DNA of 64,000 bases from Paraburkholderia phenazinium. GTDB taxonomy: Bacteria > Pseudomonadota > Gammaproteobacteria > Burkholderiales > Burkholderiaceae. Shown piece after piece: positions 17,779 to 26,026 of the stretch. The notes beneath the pieces are model-generated. The model saw only the letters and a program-made list of their open reading frames with translations, did no database searches and had not been told where the DNA came from. The translations under genes and the position numbers were made by a program. Where the stretch lies: the NCBI RefSeq assembly GCF_900141745.1, contig NZ_FSRM01000002.1:2232001-2296000 (forward strand), in the 5' to 3' direction. The stretch's first letter is position 1; each line of letters starts with the position of its first letter.

Positions 17779-19290
17779 ATGACGGTTTCATTCGGTGAAT
17801 CATCGGGCTCGCCCGGCGGCGTATCTGGCGAGGTACTGATCGGTCTTGCCGGTATCGGCAAGACGTTCGGCCAGGTCAAGGCGCTGAGCGGCATTGACTT
17901 TGCGTTCCGGAACGGCGAATGCGTCGGCGTCGCCGGTCATAACGGCGCGGGCAAGTCCACGCTGATGGCGGTGCTCGCGGGCGTGTACGCGCCGGATCAC
18001 GGCACGCTCTCGGTGGCGGGCCTGCCCGTCAGCCACTACGACGCTAACGTGGCACGCGAAGCAGGGGTGCGTTGCGTGTTCCAGGAGCTCTCCCTGTGCG
18101 CCAACCTGTCGATCGCGGAGAACATGTGCATCCTGCATCCGCAACTCAAAGGACGCGGCTGGCGCAAGAAAGCAACCGCATTGATGGTCGAACAGCTTGA
18201 CGCGATTTTTCCGGGCCATGGTCTGAAGGGGCATGAACTGGTCGCGGACCTGACGCTAACACAACGTCAGATGGTCGAGATCGCTCGAGCTTTTACGGTG
18301 GTGGTTGCGCCGGTGAAGCTGGTCATTCTCGATGAGCCGACGTCCAGCCTCGATGCGCATACCGCCGGACAGCTGCTGGTTTTTATCCGTGAGGCGGCGA
18401 GCCGTGGCATCACCTGTATTCTGATTAGCCACATGCTTGGCGAGATCGAACGCGTCGCGGACCGCGTGCTGGTGATGCGCGATGGCATGGCGGCCGCGGT
18501 GTTGCCGCGCGATGCGTTGACTCAGGATGCGATTGTGCGTGCGATGGGGCAGCACGTCGATGTCGGGCGTCAAACTCAAAAGGCCGGTCGCGCGCAGGGC
18601 AATGTCAATGCCGCGGATTTCATGTGGCAGGTTGGGCCCACGGCAGTAAAGCGCTCGACGATCAACGCGGCACGCGGCGAGATTGTCTGCTTTGCGGGCC
18701 TCGCAGGGCAGGGCCAAACCGAAGCGTTGCTCGCCATCTATCGCGACTCCACCCGCCGAGGAGCAGCGACGCGCGTGGCGTTTGTGGCCGGCGATCGTGC
18801 TGACGACGGTGTATTCCCACTCTGGTCGATCAGCGAGAACCTCGCGATCCGCTCTCTGTATGGTGCGTCGAACGGTCTGCGCAAGCGCTGGCTGGTCGAT
18901 GCCGACGGCGTACGCAAGCTGGTGCAGGACTGGCGCGCGAAGATCGGCATTCGCGGCGCCGCGACCCGTGCAGGCATCCTGTCGCTCTCGGGCGGCAACC
19001 AGCAGAAGGTGCTGTTCGCACGCGCGCTGGCCTCCGACGCGGACCTGATCCTGATGGACGATCCGACTCGCGGCGTCGACATCGGCACCAAGCGCGACAT
19101 CTACGAACTCGTACGCGGCGAGGCGTCGAACGGACGCACATTTATCTGGTACACCACGGAGAACGACGAACTCGCATACTGCGATCGCGCCTATGTGTTT
19201 CGTTCTGGCCGCGTCACGCGCGTGCTGCACGCGGACGAATGCACCGAAGAGGTACTCCTCGCAGCCAGCTTCGAGGAGCAAGCCGCATGA
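17779..19290 (+). CDS. second ribose-type ABC transporter ATP-binding protein (tandem ATPase)
   Basis: The 503-residue protein has two ATPase halves. The first has Walker A GHNGAGKST, FQELSLCANLSIAENM and Walker B LVILDEPTSSLD. The second has the signature LSGGNQQKV and a Walker B reading LMDDPTRGVD, where the usual catalytic Glu is Asp; the second half is normally the weaker site in this family. The ATG at 17779 begins just after AGGGATCT, and the upstream frame belongs to the receptor's antisense reading. The stop overlaps the next permease gene by four bases. Confidence 0.92.
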   Translation: MTVSFGESSGSPGGVSGEVLIGLAGIGKTFGQVKALSGIDFAFRNGECVGVAGHNGAGKSTLMAVLAGVYAPDHGTLSVAGLPVSHYDANVAREAGVRCVFQELSLCANLSIAENMCILHPQLKGRGWRKKATALMVEQLDAIFPGHGLKGHELVADLTLTQRQMVEIARAFTVVVAPVKLVILDEPTSSLDAHTAGQLLVFIREAASRGITCILISHMLGEIERVADRVLVMRDGMAAAVLPRDALTQDAIVRAMGQHVDVGRQTQKAGRAQGNVNAADFMWQVGPTAVKRSTINAARGEIVCFAGLAGQGQTEALLAIYRDSTRRGAATRVAFVAGDRADDGVFPLWSISENLAIRSLYGASNGLRKRWLVDADGVRKLVQDWRAKIGIRGAATRAGILSLSGGNQQKVLFARALASDADLILMDDPTRGVDIGTKRDIYELVRGEASNGRTFIWYTTENDELAYCDRAYVFRSGRVTRVLHADECTEEVLLAASFEEQAA

Positions 19291-20252
19291 CGCCTTCCGT
19301 CGCGACAGGGCTCAATGTCCGCAACGTCCGAAATGCACGGCTAAGGGCGCTGCTGCCGGTGTTTTCACTGGTGGTGATTCTGGTGCCTATCTTTATCCTG
19401 CAGCCGGCGACGTTCAGTTACTTCGGCTTGGGACTGCTGCTCAATCTTGCCGTGCCGATCGTCTTTGCGACGCTCGCGCAACTGGCCGTCATTACCGTGA
19501 ACGATCTTGATCTGTCGATCGGCGCGTTCGTCAGCCTGACCGCGTGCATTGGCGCGACCTTGTGCGTGCGCGAGCCGTGGCTCGGCATCGTAGCGCTGAT
19601 AGGTTGCGTGCTGGCGTATGCGGCGATCGGCGCGTTGATCGAATTCCGCCAGATTCCATCGATTGTGGTCACGCTCGGCCTGTCGTTCGTGTGGACGGGA
19701 CTCGCGGTGTTACTGTTGCCTTCGCCCGGTGGCAGCAGCCCCCAATGGCTTGGCAGCCTGATGACGTATCAAACGCCGCTGATTGCCGCGCCGATAGTAT
19801 GGTCGGTCGTGATCGCGCTGGTGGGGCATCTGTTATTGATGCGTTCGTCGGCAGGCGTGCGGGTGCGGGGTGCTGGCGGCAATCCTCGGGCGATGAGCCG
19901 GTTTGGCTGGTCGATGGTCAAGAGCCGCGCCATCCTGTACGGCGTCGCTGGCTTCTTCGGGGTGTGCTCCGGCCTGTCATTGCTCGGCCTGACGACTTCC
20001 GCGGACCCGAACCTCGCACTGCGCTACACGCTGCTGTCGATCGCTTCGGTGATACTTGGTGGCGGCGAGTTTGTCGGCGGACGGGTCTCCGTTTGGGGAG
20101 CCGTGCTGGGCGCTATCACGCTCACCGTGGCCGCATCGTTTCTTGCCTTCCTCAACATCTCGCCGGACTGGCAGGTGGGCATGCAAGGCGTGATCCTGAT
20201 TGCGGTGCTGTCGCTGCGCGTCTTGCTGCAACGAAGCGGGGGGCGCAGATGA
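19287..20252 (+). CDS. second ribose-type ABC transporter, permease 1
   Basis: The 321-residue inner-membrane protein is of the RbsC/YtfT type. VNDLDLSIGAFVSLTACIG is the family motif after the second hydrophobic segment, and GGNPRAMSRFGWSMV the coupling loop. Its ATG overlaps the ATPase stop as ATGA, and its own stop overlaps the start of permease 2. Two non-identical permeases suggest a heterodimeric channel as in the galactofuranose importer YtfT/YjfF. Confidence 0.9.
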   Translation: MTPSVATGLNVRNVRNARLRALLPVFSLVVILVPIFILQPATFSYFGLGLLLNLAVPIVFATLAQLAVITVNDLDLSIGAFVSLTACIGATLCVREPWLGIVALIGCVLAYAAIGALIEFRQIPSIVVTLGLSFVWTGLAVLLLPSPGGSSPQWLGSLMTYQTPLIAAPIVWSVVIALVGHLLLMRSSAGVRVRGAGGNPRAMSRFGWSMVKSRAILYGVAGFFGVCSGLSLLGLTTSADPNLALRYTLLSIASVILGGGEFVGGRVSVWGAVLGAITLTVAASFLAFLNISPDWQVGMQGVILIAVLSLRVLLQRSGGRR

Positions 20253-21247
20253 ACCCGCAGTCCGAACTTCAATCCACGGCAAGCTCCAGCGCCGACGCGC
20301 AACCAACGCTCGCTGCGCGGCTCAGAATGCTGCGCGCGCCGTGGGTCTGGTCCTTCGTCGGGGCGATCGGCGTAGGCATCCTCATCGCGGTCGTGTTTGG
20401 GATTTCCATTGCCGGTAACGTCGTGTTGACGGCGCTGGTGTTTGGCGTCTTCATGGTGCTGGTCGGTCTGGGGCAGATGCTCGTCATCACGTCGGGGCCG
20501 GGCAATATCGACCTGTCGGTGCCATCCGTCATTGCGCTCGCGGGCATGATCGGCGTTCACGTGATGGGCGCGTATGGCATTCTCGCCGGCTTCGTTGCTG
20601 CACTCGCTGCCGGTGTCGTCGTCGGTCTCGCGAACTATCTGCTGATTCGTGTGCTTCGTATCCCGCCGATCATTGCGACGTTGTCGTCGAGTTTCATTAT
20701 CCAGTCGGTGGCGATCACGCAAAGCAGCGGCATGAACGCGCCGCCTGTCGCGCTCGAGACATTTGCCAATGGTCACCTGCTCGGTGTGCCGCATCTCGCG
20801 TTGATCGCGCTGGCGTTGTCGGTTGTGATTGCGGTCCTGCTGCATCTGACGGTATTCGGCCGCGGTCTTTCCGCGGTCGGCCAGAATCCGCGAGCGGCGT
20901 GGCTGGCGGGCGTGGGTGTCGAGGCGACGCGTTGCAAGGTGTACATGCTGTCCGGTGGCATTGCGGCGCTCACAGGTGTACTGCTCGCTGCCGTGTCGGG
21001 TGGCGCGACGCTGGATATGGGCGTCGAATACATGCTGATCTCGATTGCGGTGGTGGTGATCGGCGGCACTCAGGTCACCGGTGGCCGCGCGACGGTCATC
21101 GGTGTGTGGGGCGCCTCGATGTTCCTGTTCCTCACCAATGCTGTGCTCAACGCGTTGGGCGCGGGTGCCGGCGTGCGCTCGATTGCGTACGGCGTACTGA
21201 TTATTGTCGTCGTGGTGGCGGCAGGCGGCCGCTCGGCGCGCTACTAG
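20249..21247 (+). CDS. second ribose-type ABC transporter, permease 2
   Basis: The 332-residue protein is another RbsC-family permease with the motif TSGPGNIDLSVPSVIALAG and coupling loop GQNPRAAWLAGVGVE. It starts at the ATG that overlaps the permease 1 stop (ATGA), so the pair is translationally coupled and probably made in equal amounts. It ends the importer; 78 bases follow before the lactonase gene, with only a weak AGCCT/AGGCT repeat in the gap. Confidence 0.9.
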   Translation: MNPQSELQSTASSSADAQPTLAARLRMLRAPWVWSFVGAIGVGILIAVVFGISIAGNVVLTALVFGVFMVLVGLGQMLVITSGPGNIDLSVPSVIALAGMIGVHVMGAYGILAGFVAALAAGVVVGLANYLLIRVLRIPPIIATLSSSFIIQSVAITQSSGMNAPPVALETFANGHLLGVPHLALIALALSVVIAVLLHLTVFGRGLSAVGQNPRAAWLAGVGVEATRCKVYMLSGGIAALTGVLLAAVSGGATLDMGVEYMLISIAVVVIGGTQVTGGRATVIGVWGASMFLFLTNAVLNALGAGAGVRSIAYGVLIIVVVVAAGGRSARY

Positions 21248-21325
21248 TAACGCAAGATCAAACGCAACGGTTCGAGCCTCGGTTAGCCCAGGCTTAATCT
21301 CAAGTGCAATGGGAAGACAAAGACA

Positions 21326-22231
21326 ATGGAACCTAAAGACTTTGAAGTTCACGATGCACGTTTTCGCGCCTTACTGCAACCGAACGCACAGCTCGAAAAG
21401 CTATACGGCGGCTGTCTGTGGGCCGAGGGCCCGGCATATTTTCCCGCGGGCGATTACCTCGTCTGGAGCGACATCCCTAACAGCCGCATGCTGCGTTGGG
21501 CGCCCGACATGGGTGTGGGCACGTTTCGCGCGAATTCGAATTTCTCCAATGGCAATACGCGTGACCGCGAAGGGCGGCTTGTCACTTGCGAACACGGCGC
21601 GCGCCGTGTGACGCGTACCGAGCACGACGGCAGCATCACCGTGCTCGCTTCCGCCTATCAGGGCAAGCGGCTGAATTCGCCCAACGACGTAATCGTCAAA
21701 TCCGATGGCTCGGTATGGTTCACGGACCCCGACTACGGCATCCTTAGCGATTACGAAGGTGGTCGTGCCGACAGCGAGATTGGCCGCTGCAACGTGTATC
21801 GCGTGACGCCCGGAAGCGGCGAAGTCACGCTGGTGTCGGACGAATTCGTCAAGCCTAACGGGCTTGCCTTTTCACCGGACGAGAGCCGCATCTACATCGC
21901 GGATTCAGCGGCCTCGCATATCGAAGGAGCACCGCATCACATTCGCGTTCTCGATGTGGCGGGCGGCAAGCTGAGCAACGGGCGTGTGTTCGTCGAGATC
22001 GAGCAGGGCGTTCCCGACGGCATGCGAGTGGACGAGTACGGCAACCTCTGGACCAGTGCGCTCGACGGCGTGCATTGCTACGCGCCAGACGGCACGCTGC
22101 TCGGCAAGATCCTGTTGCCGGAAGTGGTGGCTAACCTGACCTTCGGCGGCCTGCATCGCAATCGCCTGTTTATTGCCGCGAATACTTCGCTGTACTCGCT
22201 TTATGTCGCTGTGCGTGGCACAGCGACGTGA
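21326..22231 (+). CDS. SMP-30/gluconolactonase-type sugar lactonase
   Basis: The 301-residue protein is a six-bladed beta-propeller lactonase. Metal ligands expected in the family are visible: Glu in LWAEGPAYF, Asn in NSPNDVIVKSDGSVWF and Asp in VPDGMRVDEYGNLWT. Such enzymes open aldonolactones made by sugar dehydrogenases. Following the second sugar importer and facing an altronate/galactarate-type dehydratase, it fits an oxidative sugar-acid branch, though no sugar dehydrogenase is in this stretch. Its last codons overlap the end of the convergent LysR gene within a perfect hairpin. Confidence 0.88.
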   Translation: MEPKDFEVHDARFRALLQPNAQLEKLYGGCLWAEGPAYFPAGDYLVWSDIPNSRMLRWAPDMGVGTFRANSNFSNGNTRDREGRLVTCEHGARRVTRTEHDGSITVLASAYQGKRLNSPNDVIVKSDGSVWFTDPDYGILSDYEGGRADSEIGRCNVYRVTPGSGEVTLVSDEFVKPNGLAFSPDESRIYIADSAASHIEGAPHHIRVLDVAGGKLSNGRVFVEIEQGVPDGMRVDEYGNLWTSALDGVHCYAPDGTLLGKILLPEVVANLTFGGLHRNRLFIAANTSLYSLYVAVRGTAT

Positions 22232-23178
22232 TCGCCGAGCCGCTCGGCGGTGGTGCGCAGGATCGCCATGAACTCCTGAGCGGGCTGCGACGGAATTTCG
22301 TTCTTGCGGGTGATGACGCCATAGTTCGTCATGGTGCGCCGGATAGGCACGACGAGCTGACCGAGCAGTCCGCTCTGGACATACTTCGCGACGGCGGCAC
22401 GCGGCTGCAGCGAAATCATGTCCGTGGCCTGCAGCAGTTCGAGCGTCGAGAAGATCGATGGCGTTTCGACCATGCCGACGGGCGCTTGCATCCCGGCGGC
22501 GGCGAAGGTCTCGTCGAACAGATGGCGGATCGCCGTGGCCGGCGGATAGAGAATCCACGGCCATGCGCCGAGATCGGCGATCTCGACAGACGCCTGTTTG
22601 AGCAGCGGATGATGCCGTCCAACGACGACCCACACCGGCTCCGCAGACAGGTCTTCGAAGTTGAAGAGGGTCTCCTGGCGCGCTTCGGTCAGACGGCCGA
22701 TCATCAGGTCGAGTTTTTTCTCTTCGAGCCAGATCGCCAACTGGTCGCTGCTCTGGTCGATCAGCCTGACGATGAGCCGCGGCCGTTGCTGCTGGATTTC
22801 CTTGATCGCCGCGGCGACGACCTGCGCGGTTGATGCGGTAATGGCGCCGATCGCGAGGTGGCCATAGCCGCCGCTTTTCATGGTGTGGAACTCGCTGGCG
22901 AACTTGCCCAGATCGGCCACGGCGGCACTCGCGTAACGCAAAGACAGCACGCCGAGATCGGTGGGCCGCATTTCCCGCGGCAAACGCTCGAACAATTGCG
23001 CGCCGAACATGGACTCGATGTCGCCCAGTATCTTCGTTGCGGCGGGTTGGGTCATATGCATTTGCTCGGCCGCGATACGCAGATTGTGGGTGCGTCCGAG
23101 AATATCGAGCAGCTGGAGATGCTTGAAACGTAGTCGGCTCAGCACACTCGGGGGAGGCACAGCGGGCGATCTGGACAT
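22201..23178 (-). CDS. LysR-family transcriptional regulator
   Basis: The 325-residue protein has a LysR helix-turn-helix at about residues 16-75 (RFKHLQLLDILGRTHNLRIAA, MTQPAATKILGDIE), a FERLPREMRPTDLG turn and the effector domain. The style, with LRIAAEQMHMTQPAATK, is that of the GbpR/galactose-binding-regulator branch of LysR proteins, many of which control sugar-acid genes. It is divergent from the altronate/galactarate-type dehydratase gene 129 bases away and convergent with the lactonase gene, and is probably the regulator of one or both. Confidence 0.9.
   Translation of the reverse strand: MSRSPAVPPPSVLSRLRFKHLQLLDILGRTHNLRIAAEQMHMTQPAATKILGDIESMFGAQLFERLPREMRPTDLGVLSLRYASAAVADLGKFASEFHTMKSGGYGHLAIGAITASTAQVVAAAIKEIQQQRPRLIVRLIDQSSDQLAIWLEEKKLDLMIGRLTEARQETLFNFEDLSAEPVWVVVGRHHPLLKQASVEIADLGAWPWILYPPATAIRHLFDETFAAAGMQAPVGMVETPSIFSTLELLQATDMISLQPRAAVAKYVQSGLLGQLVVPIRRTMTNYGVITRKNEIPSQPAQEFMAILRTTAERLGDHVAVPRTAT
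22205..22227. terminator. perfect 10-bp hairpin in overlap of two convergent genes
   Basis: GTCGCTGTGC (22205-22214) and GCACAGCGAC (22218-22227) pair perfectly around a three-base loop. The hairpin encodes the last residues of both the rightward lactonase and the leftward LysR protein, which is why both proteins end in similar residues. It lacks a strong T-run. A bidirectional termination or collision-barrier role is inferred. Confidence 0.5.
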
Positions 23179-23306
23179 AGGGTAAGCACCAATTAGCTCA
23201 TAACCATTTGGAATCGATTGTACTCAAGGTGCGATTGGAAGTTTGGCAGAGGCAGGCTTAGAGTGGCCTGTTCCCCTCGTGGCTTTAAAGAACTGGAGAA
23301 ATCACC
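23179..23306. promoter_or_regulatory. divergent promoter region, LysR gene / dehydratase gene
   Basis: The 128-base gap contains an A/T-rich core at about 23190-23220 and a weak -35/-10 pair for the dehydratase (TTGGAA near 23236, TAGAGT about 18 bases later). The LysR operator is presumably in the A/T-rich core. No coding frame is seen. Confidence 0.4.
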
Positions 23307-24884
23307 ATGACGTTCGAGGCTGAAAATACCGCGGCCGGATCCGCCGGCAATGTATCCGCAAGTGCGGAGCCGGTGGTGCGCCTGCATCCGCAGGATGACG
23401 TGGTGATCGCGCGGCACCAGTTGGTCACGGGCGCGCAGATTGGCGGCGGTCTTGCAGTGCGCGGCCTGATCCCCGCGGGCCACAAGGTGGCTGTACGTGC
23501 AATTGAAACGGGTGCCCCGGTGCGGCGCTATGGGCAGATCATCGGTTTTGCGAGTCGTCCGATCGAAGCGGGTGAGCACGTCCATATGCAGAATCTGTCG
23601 ATGGGACAATTCGATCGCGACTACGCCTATGGCGCCGACGCGAAGCCGCTGGAACCGCAGACTAAAACCGCGCGCTTCATGGGGATCGTGCGCGCCGACG
23701 GACGTGTCGCGACTCGCAACTACATTGGCATTCTGACCTCAGTGAACTGCTCGGCGACCGCAGCGCGCGCGATAGCCGACCATTTCCGGCGCGATATCCA
23801 TCCCGAAGCGCTTGCGGCATTTCCAAACGTGGATGGCGTCGTTGCCTTGACGCATGGCCAGGGTTGCGCGGTCGATGCCGAAGGCGAGGCGCTTGGCCTG
23901 ATTCGCCGCACGCTCGGCGGCTACGCGCGGCATCCGAACTTCGCCGCGGTGCTGATTGTGGGCCTGGGTTGCGAGACCAACCAGATCGAAGGTCTCATGC
24001 GTAGCGAAAGCCTGACGCCAGGCGCCGCGCTCAAGACGATGACGATCCAGGCCACCGGTGGCACCGCGCGCACGGTGGCGGCGGGAATCGAAACCGTCAA
24101 GGCGATGCTTGTCGAAGCGAATCAGGTACAGCGCGAACCGGTCGATGCCAGCCATCTCGTGATCGGCCTGCAATGCGGCGGCTCCGATGGTTATTCGGGC
24201 ATCACGGCGAACCCCGCGCTTGGCGCTGCGGTTGACCGTCTGGTTGCGCATGGCGGGACCGCGATTCTCTCCGAAACGCCGGAGGTATACGGTGCAGAGC
24301 ATTTGCTGACGCGCCGTGCGGTCTCGGTGGAAGTGGGCGAGAAACTGGTCGAACGCATCCATTGGTGGGAAGACTACTGCGCGCGGATGAATGCCGACCT
24401 CAACAACAATCCGTCGGCGGGCAACAAGGCAGGAGGCCTGACGACTATTCTGGAGAAGTCGTTGGGTGCGGTAGCGAAGGGCGGTACGACTAACCTTGTG
24501 GACGTGTATCGCTACGCCGAGCCCGTCAGCGCACATGGCCTCGTCTTCATGGACACACCCGGCTACGATCCGGTTTCGGCAACGGGGCAGGTCGCAGGCG
24601 GTGCCAACCTGATCTGCTTTACTACAGGACGTGGTTCCGCATACGGCTGCGCGCCTTCGCCCTCGTTGAAGCTGGGTACGAACACCGCGTTGTGGAAGCG
24701 GCAGGAAGAAGACATCGACCTGAATTGCGGCACGATCCTCGATGGGGAGAAGAGCGTCGACGAATTGGGGCAGGAAATCTTCGAACTGATGCTGGCCACC
24801 GCTTCCGGCACGATGTCCAAGAGCGAGGTTCACGGCTACGGACAGAACGAGTTCGTGCCGTGGCAGATCGGGGCGATTACCTGA
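23307..24884 (+). CDS. altronate / galactarate dehydratase family protein (UxaA/GarD type)
   Basis: The 525-residue protein has a SAF-like N-terminal domain (about residues 20-100, HPQDDVVIARHQL ... ISAG-type loop) and a long UxaA/GarD catalytic domain. Diagnostic segments are GRVATRNYIGILTSVNCSAT, HGQGCAVDAEGEAL, GLGCETNQIEG and GLQCGGSDGYSGITANPALG, with conserved cysteines. Family members are iron-dependent dehydratases acting on altronate, galactarate or similar aldonic/aldaric acids. The exact substrate cannot be read from sequence. Its length is typical for the single-chain form. It is under the divergent LysR gene. Confidence 0.9.
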   Translation: MTFEAENTAAGSAGNVSASAEPVVRLHPQDDVVIARHQLVTGAQIGGGLAVRGLIPAGHKVAVRAIETGAPVRRYGQIIGFASRPIEAGEHVHMQNLSMGQFDRDYAYGADAKPLEPQTKTARFMGIVRADGRVATRNYIGILTSVNCSATAARAIADHFRRDIHPEALAAFPNVDGVVALTHGQGCAVDAEGEALGLIRRTLGGYARHPNFAAVLIVGLGCETNQIEGLMRSESLTPGAALKTMTIQATGGTARTVAAGIETVKAMLVEANQVQREPVDASHLVIGLQCGGSDGYSGITANPALGAAVDRLVAHGGTAILSETPEVYGAEHLLTRRAVSVEVGEKLVERIHWWEDYCARMNADLNNNPSAGNKAGGLTTILEKSLGAVAKGGTTNLVDVYRYAEPVSAHGLVFMDTPGYDPVSATGQVAGGANLICFTTGRGSAYGCAPSPSLKLGTNTALWKRQEEDIDLNCGTILDGEKSVDELGQEIFELMLATASGTMSKSEVHGYGQNEFVPWQIGAIT

Positions 24885-24962
24885 GGGCACCTAACGACGC
24901 TCCTGCACGAACCGCTTGCTGCCGCCGTTCGCTGGCCAAGGTGTGCTGCGACTAACTTCTGG

Positions 24963-24990
24963 TTGCGTGCCGAACAGTGACGCCTATAGT
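24963..24990 (+). promoter_or_regulatory. candidate promoter of the TehA-like gene
   Basis: TATAGT at 24985-24990 is a good -10 box, with TTGCGT at 24963-24968 sixteen bases upstream as a weak -35. It lies in the 165-base gap after the dehydratase gene and 60 bases before the TehA-like start, so this gene is probably transcribed separately. Confidence 0.4.
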
Positions 24991-25049
24991 GTTGATACGT
25001 CTGGACGGGCAAGCCCGGCCCCGGCCGACATCAGCCCTCGGAGGAAGTC

Positions 25050-26021
25050 ATGTCCACTGTTTCGGTGTCTCCGCAAGTGCGTCACTTTTCCGTTCCGGCC
25101 TCTTCGTTCGGAATCGTCCTGGGAATGGCAGGGTTGAGCAATTGCTGGCGTTTTGCCCATGTGGTCTGGGGCGTGGACGCGAGGATTGGCGAAGCACTTT
25201 TTACACTGACCGCAGTGGTATGGCTTGTTCTACTGGTTGGCTATGTAACCAAGTGGATGCGCGACCACGACGACGCGATGACGGAGTTCGAACACCCCAT
25301 ACATTGCTGTTTCATCGGGCTTGTGCCGGTTTCGACGGTCCTGGTCGGAGCGTGGGTGGCCACCTGGAGCGATAGCGCGGGGTCCGTGTTGGTGATATTG
25401 GGCGCGGCGGGCCAGCTTGGGTTTTCTACGTACCGCTCCGGCGCGCTATTGCGCGGCGGCCGCAGGCACGAAGACACGACCGCCGTCATGTATCTGCCCA
25501 CCGTGGCGGGCAATTTCGTGTCCTCCATCGCGCTGAGTTCGATTGGATATGCAGACGCGGCCAAGCTGTTTTTCGGCGCCGGTCTTTTCTCGTGGCTTGC
25601 GCTCGAGTCGGTGATTACCAACCGGCTTTATACATCCGAGCCGTTGGCGCACGCGATTCGTCCCACCTTGGGCATCCAGCTTGCGCCGCCCGCCGTGGCT
25701 TCGATCGCGTACCTTTCAATTTCCCACAACAGCATCGACATGGTGTTTCTGGGCCTGTTTGGCTACGCGGTCCTGCAGTTGCTGCTGCTATCGCGCCTGT
25801 TGCACTGGTTCGTGGAGACGGGATTTTCGCCCTCGTACTGGGCCTTCAGCTTCGGGGCGACCGCGCTGGTGCTCGCCAGCATGCACGCGGCTAGCGTGCA
25901 TGCTCACCCGGCGGTCGATGTCCTTGCATTGCCGCTGTTTGTGCTGCTTAACGTCGCGATTCTGGCGCTCTTCGTCGCTACGTTACGACTGCTGTTGCTA
26001 GGGAAGCTGTTTATGAAGTGA
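25050..26021 (+). CDS. TehA/SLAC1-family transporter (TDT family)
   Basis: The 323-residue membrane protein has about ten hydrophobic segments and the family start FSVPASSFGIVLGMAGLSNCWRF-like region within residues 12-35, matching the tellurite-resistance/dicarboxylate transporter family. MYLPTVAGNFVSS in the middle and the Phe-rich segments are typical of the SLAC1 channel fold. Despite the historic name, these proteins are generally anion or dicarboxylate channels. GGAGG precedes the start. It converges on the flavoprotein gene with five bases between stops and has no operon partner. Confidence 0.85.
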   Translation: MSTVSVSPQVRHFSVPASSFGIVLGMAGLSNCWRFAHVVWGVDARIGEALFTLTAVVWLVLLVGYVTKWMRDHDDAMTEFEHPIHCCFIGLVPVSTVLVGAWVATWSDSAGSVLVILGAAGQLGFSTYRSGALLRGGRRHEDTTAVMYLPTVAGNFVSSIALSSIGYADAAKLFFGAGLFSWLALESVITNRLYTSEPLAHAIRPTLGIQLAPPAVASIAYLSISHNSIDMVFLGLFGYAVLQLLLLSRLLHWFVETGFSPSYWAFSFGATALVLASMHAASVHAHPAVDVLALPLFVLLNVAILALFVATLRLLLLGKLFMK

Positions 26022-26026
26022 CGCGT

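Noticed and set aside
15921..17894. Long open frame on the minus strand opposite dhaL and the second receptor gene
   Set aside because: It is antisense to three well-supported genes, is rich in Arg, His and Gln, and has no recognisable domain; such frames are common in GC-rich DNA.
19544..20248. Long upstream extension of the second permease of importer 2
   Set aside because: The frame runs through permease 1 in the wrong frame; ATG 20249 with an ATGA overlap is the natural start.
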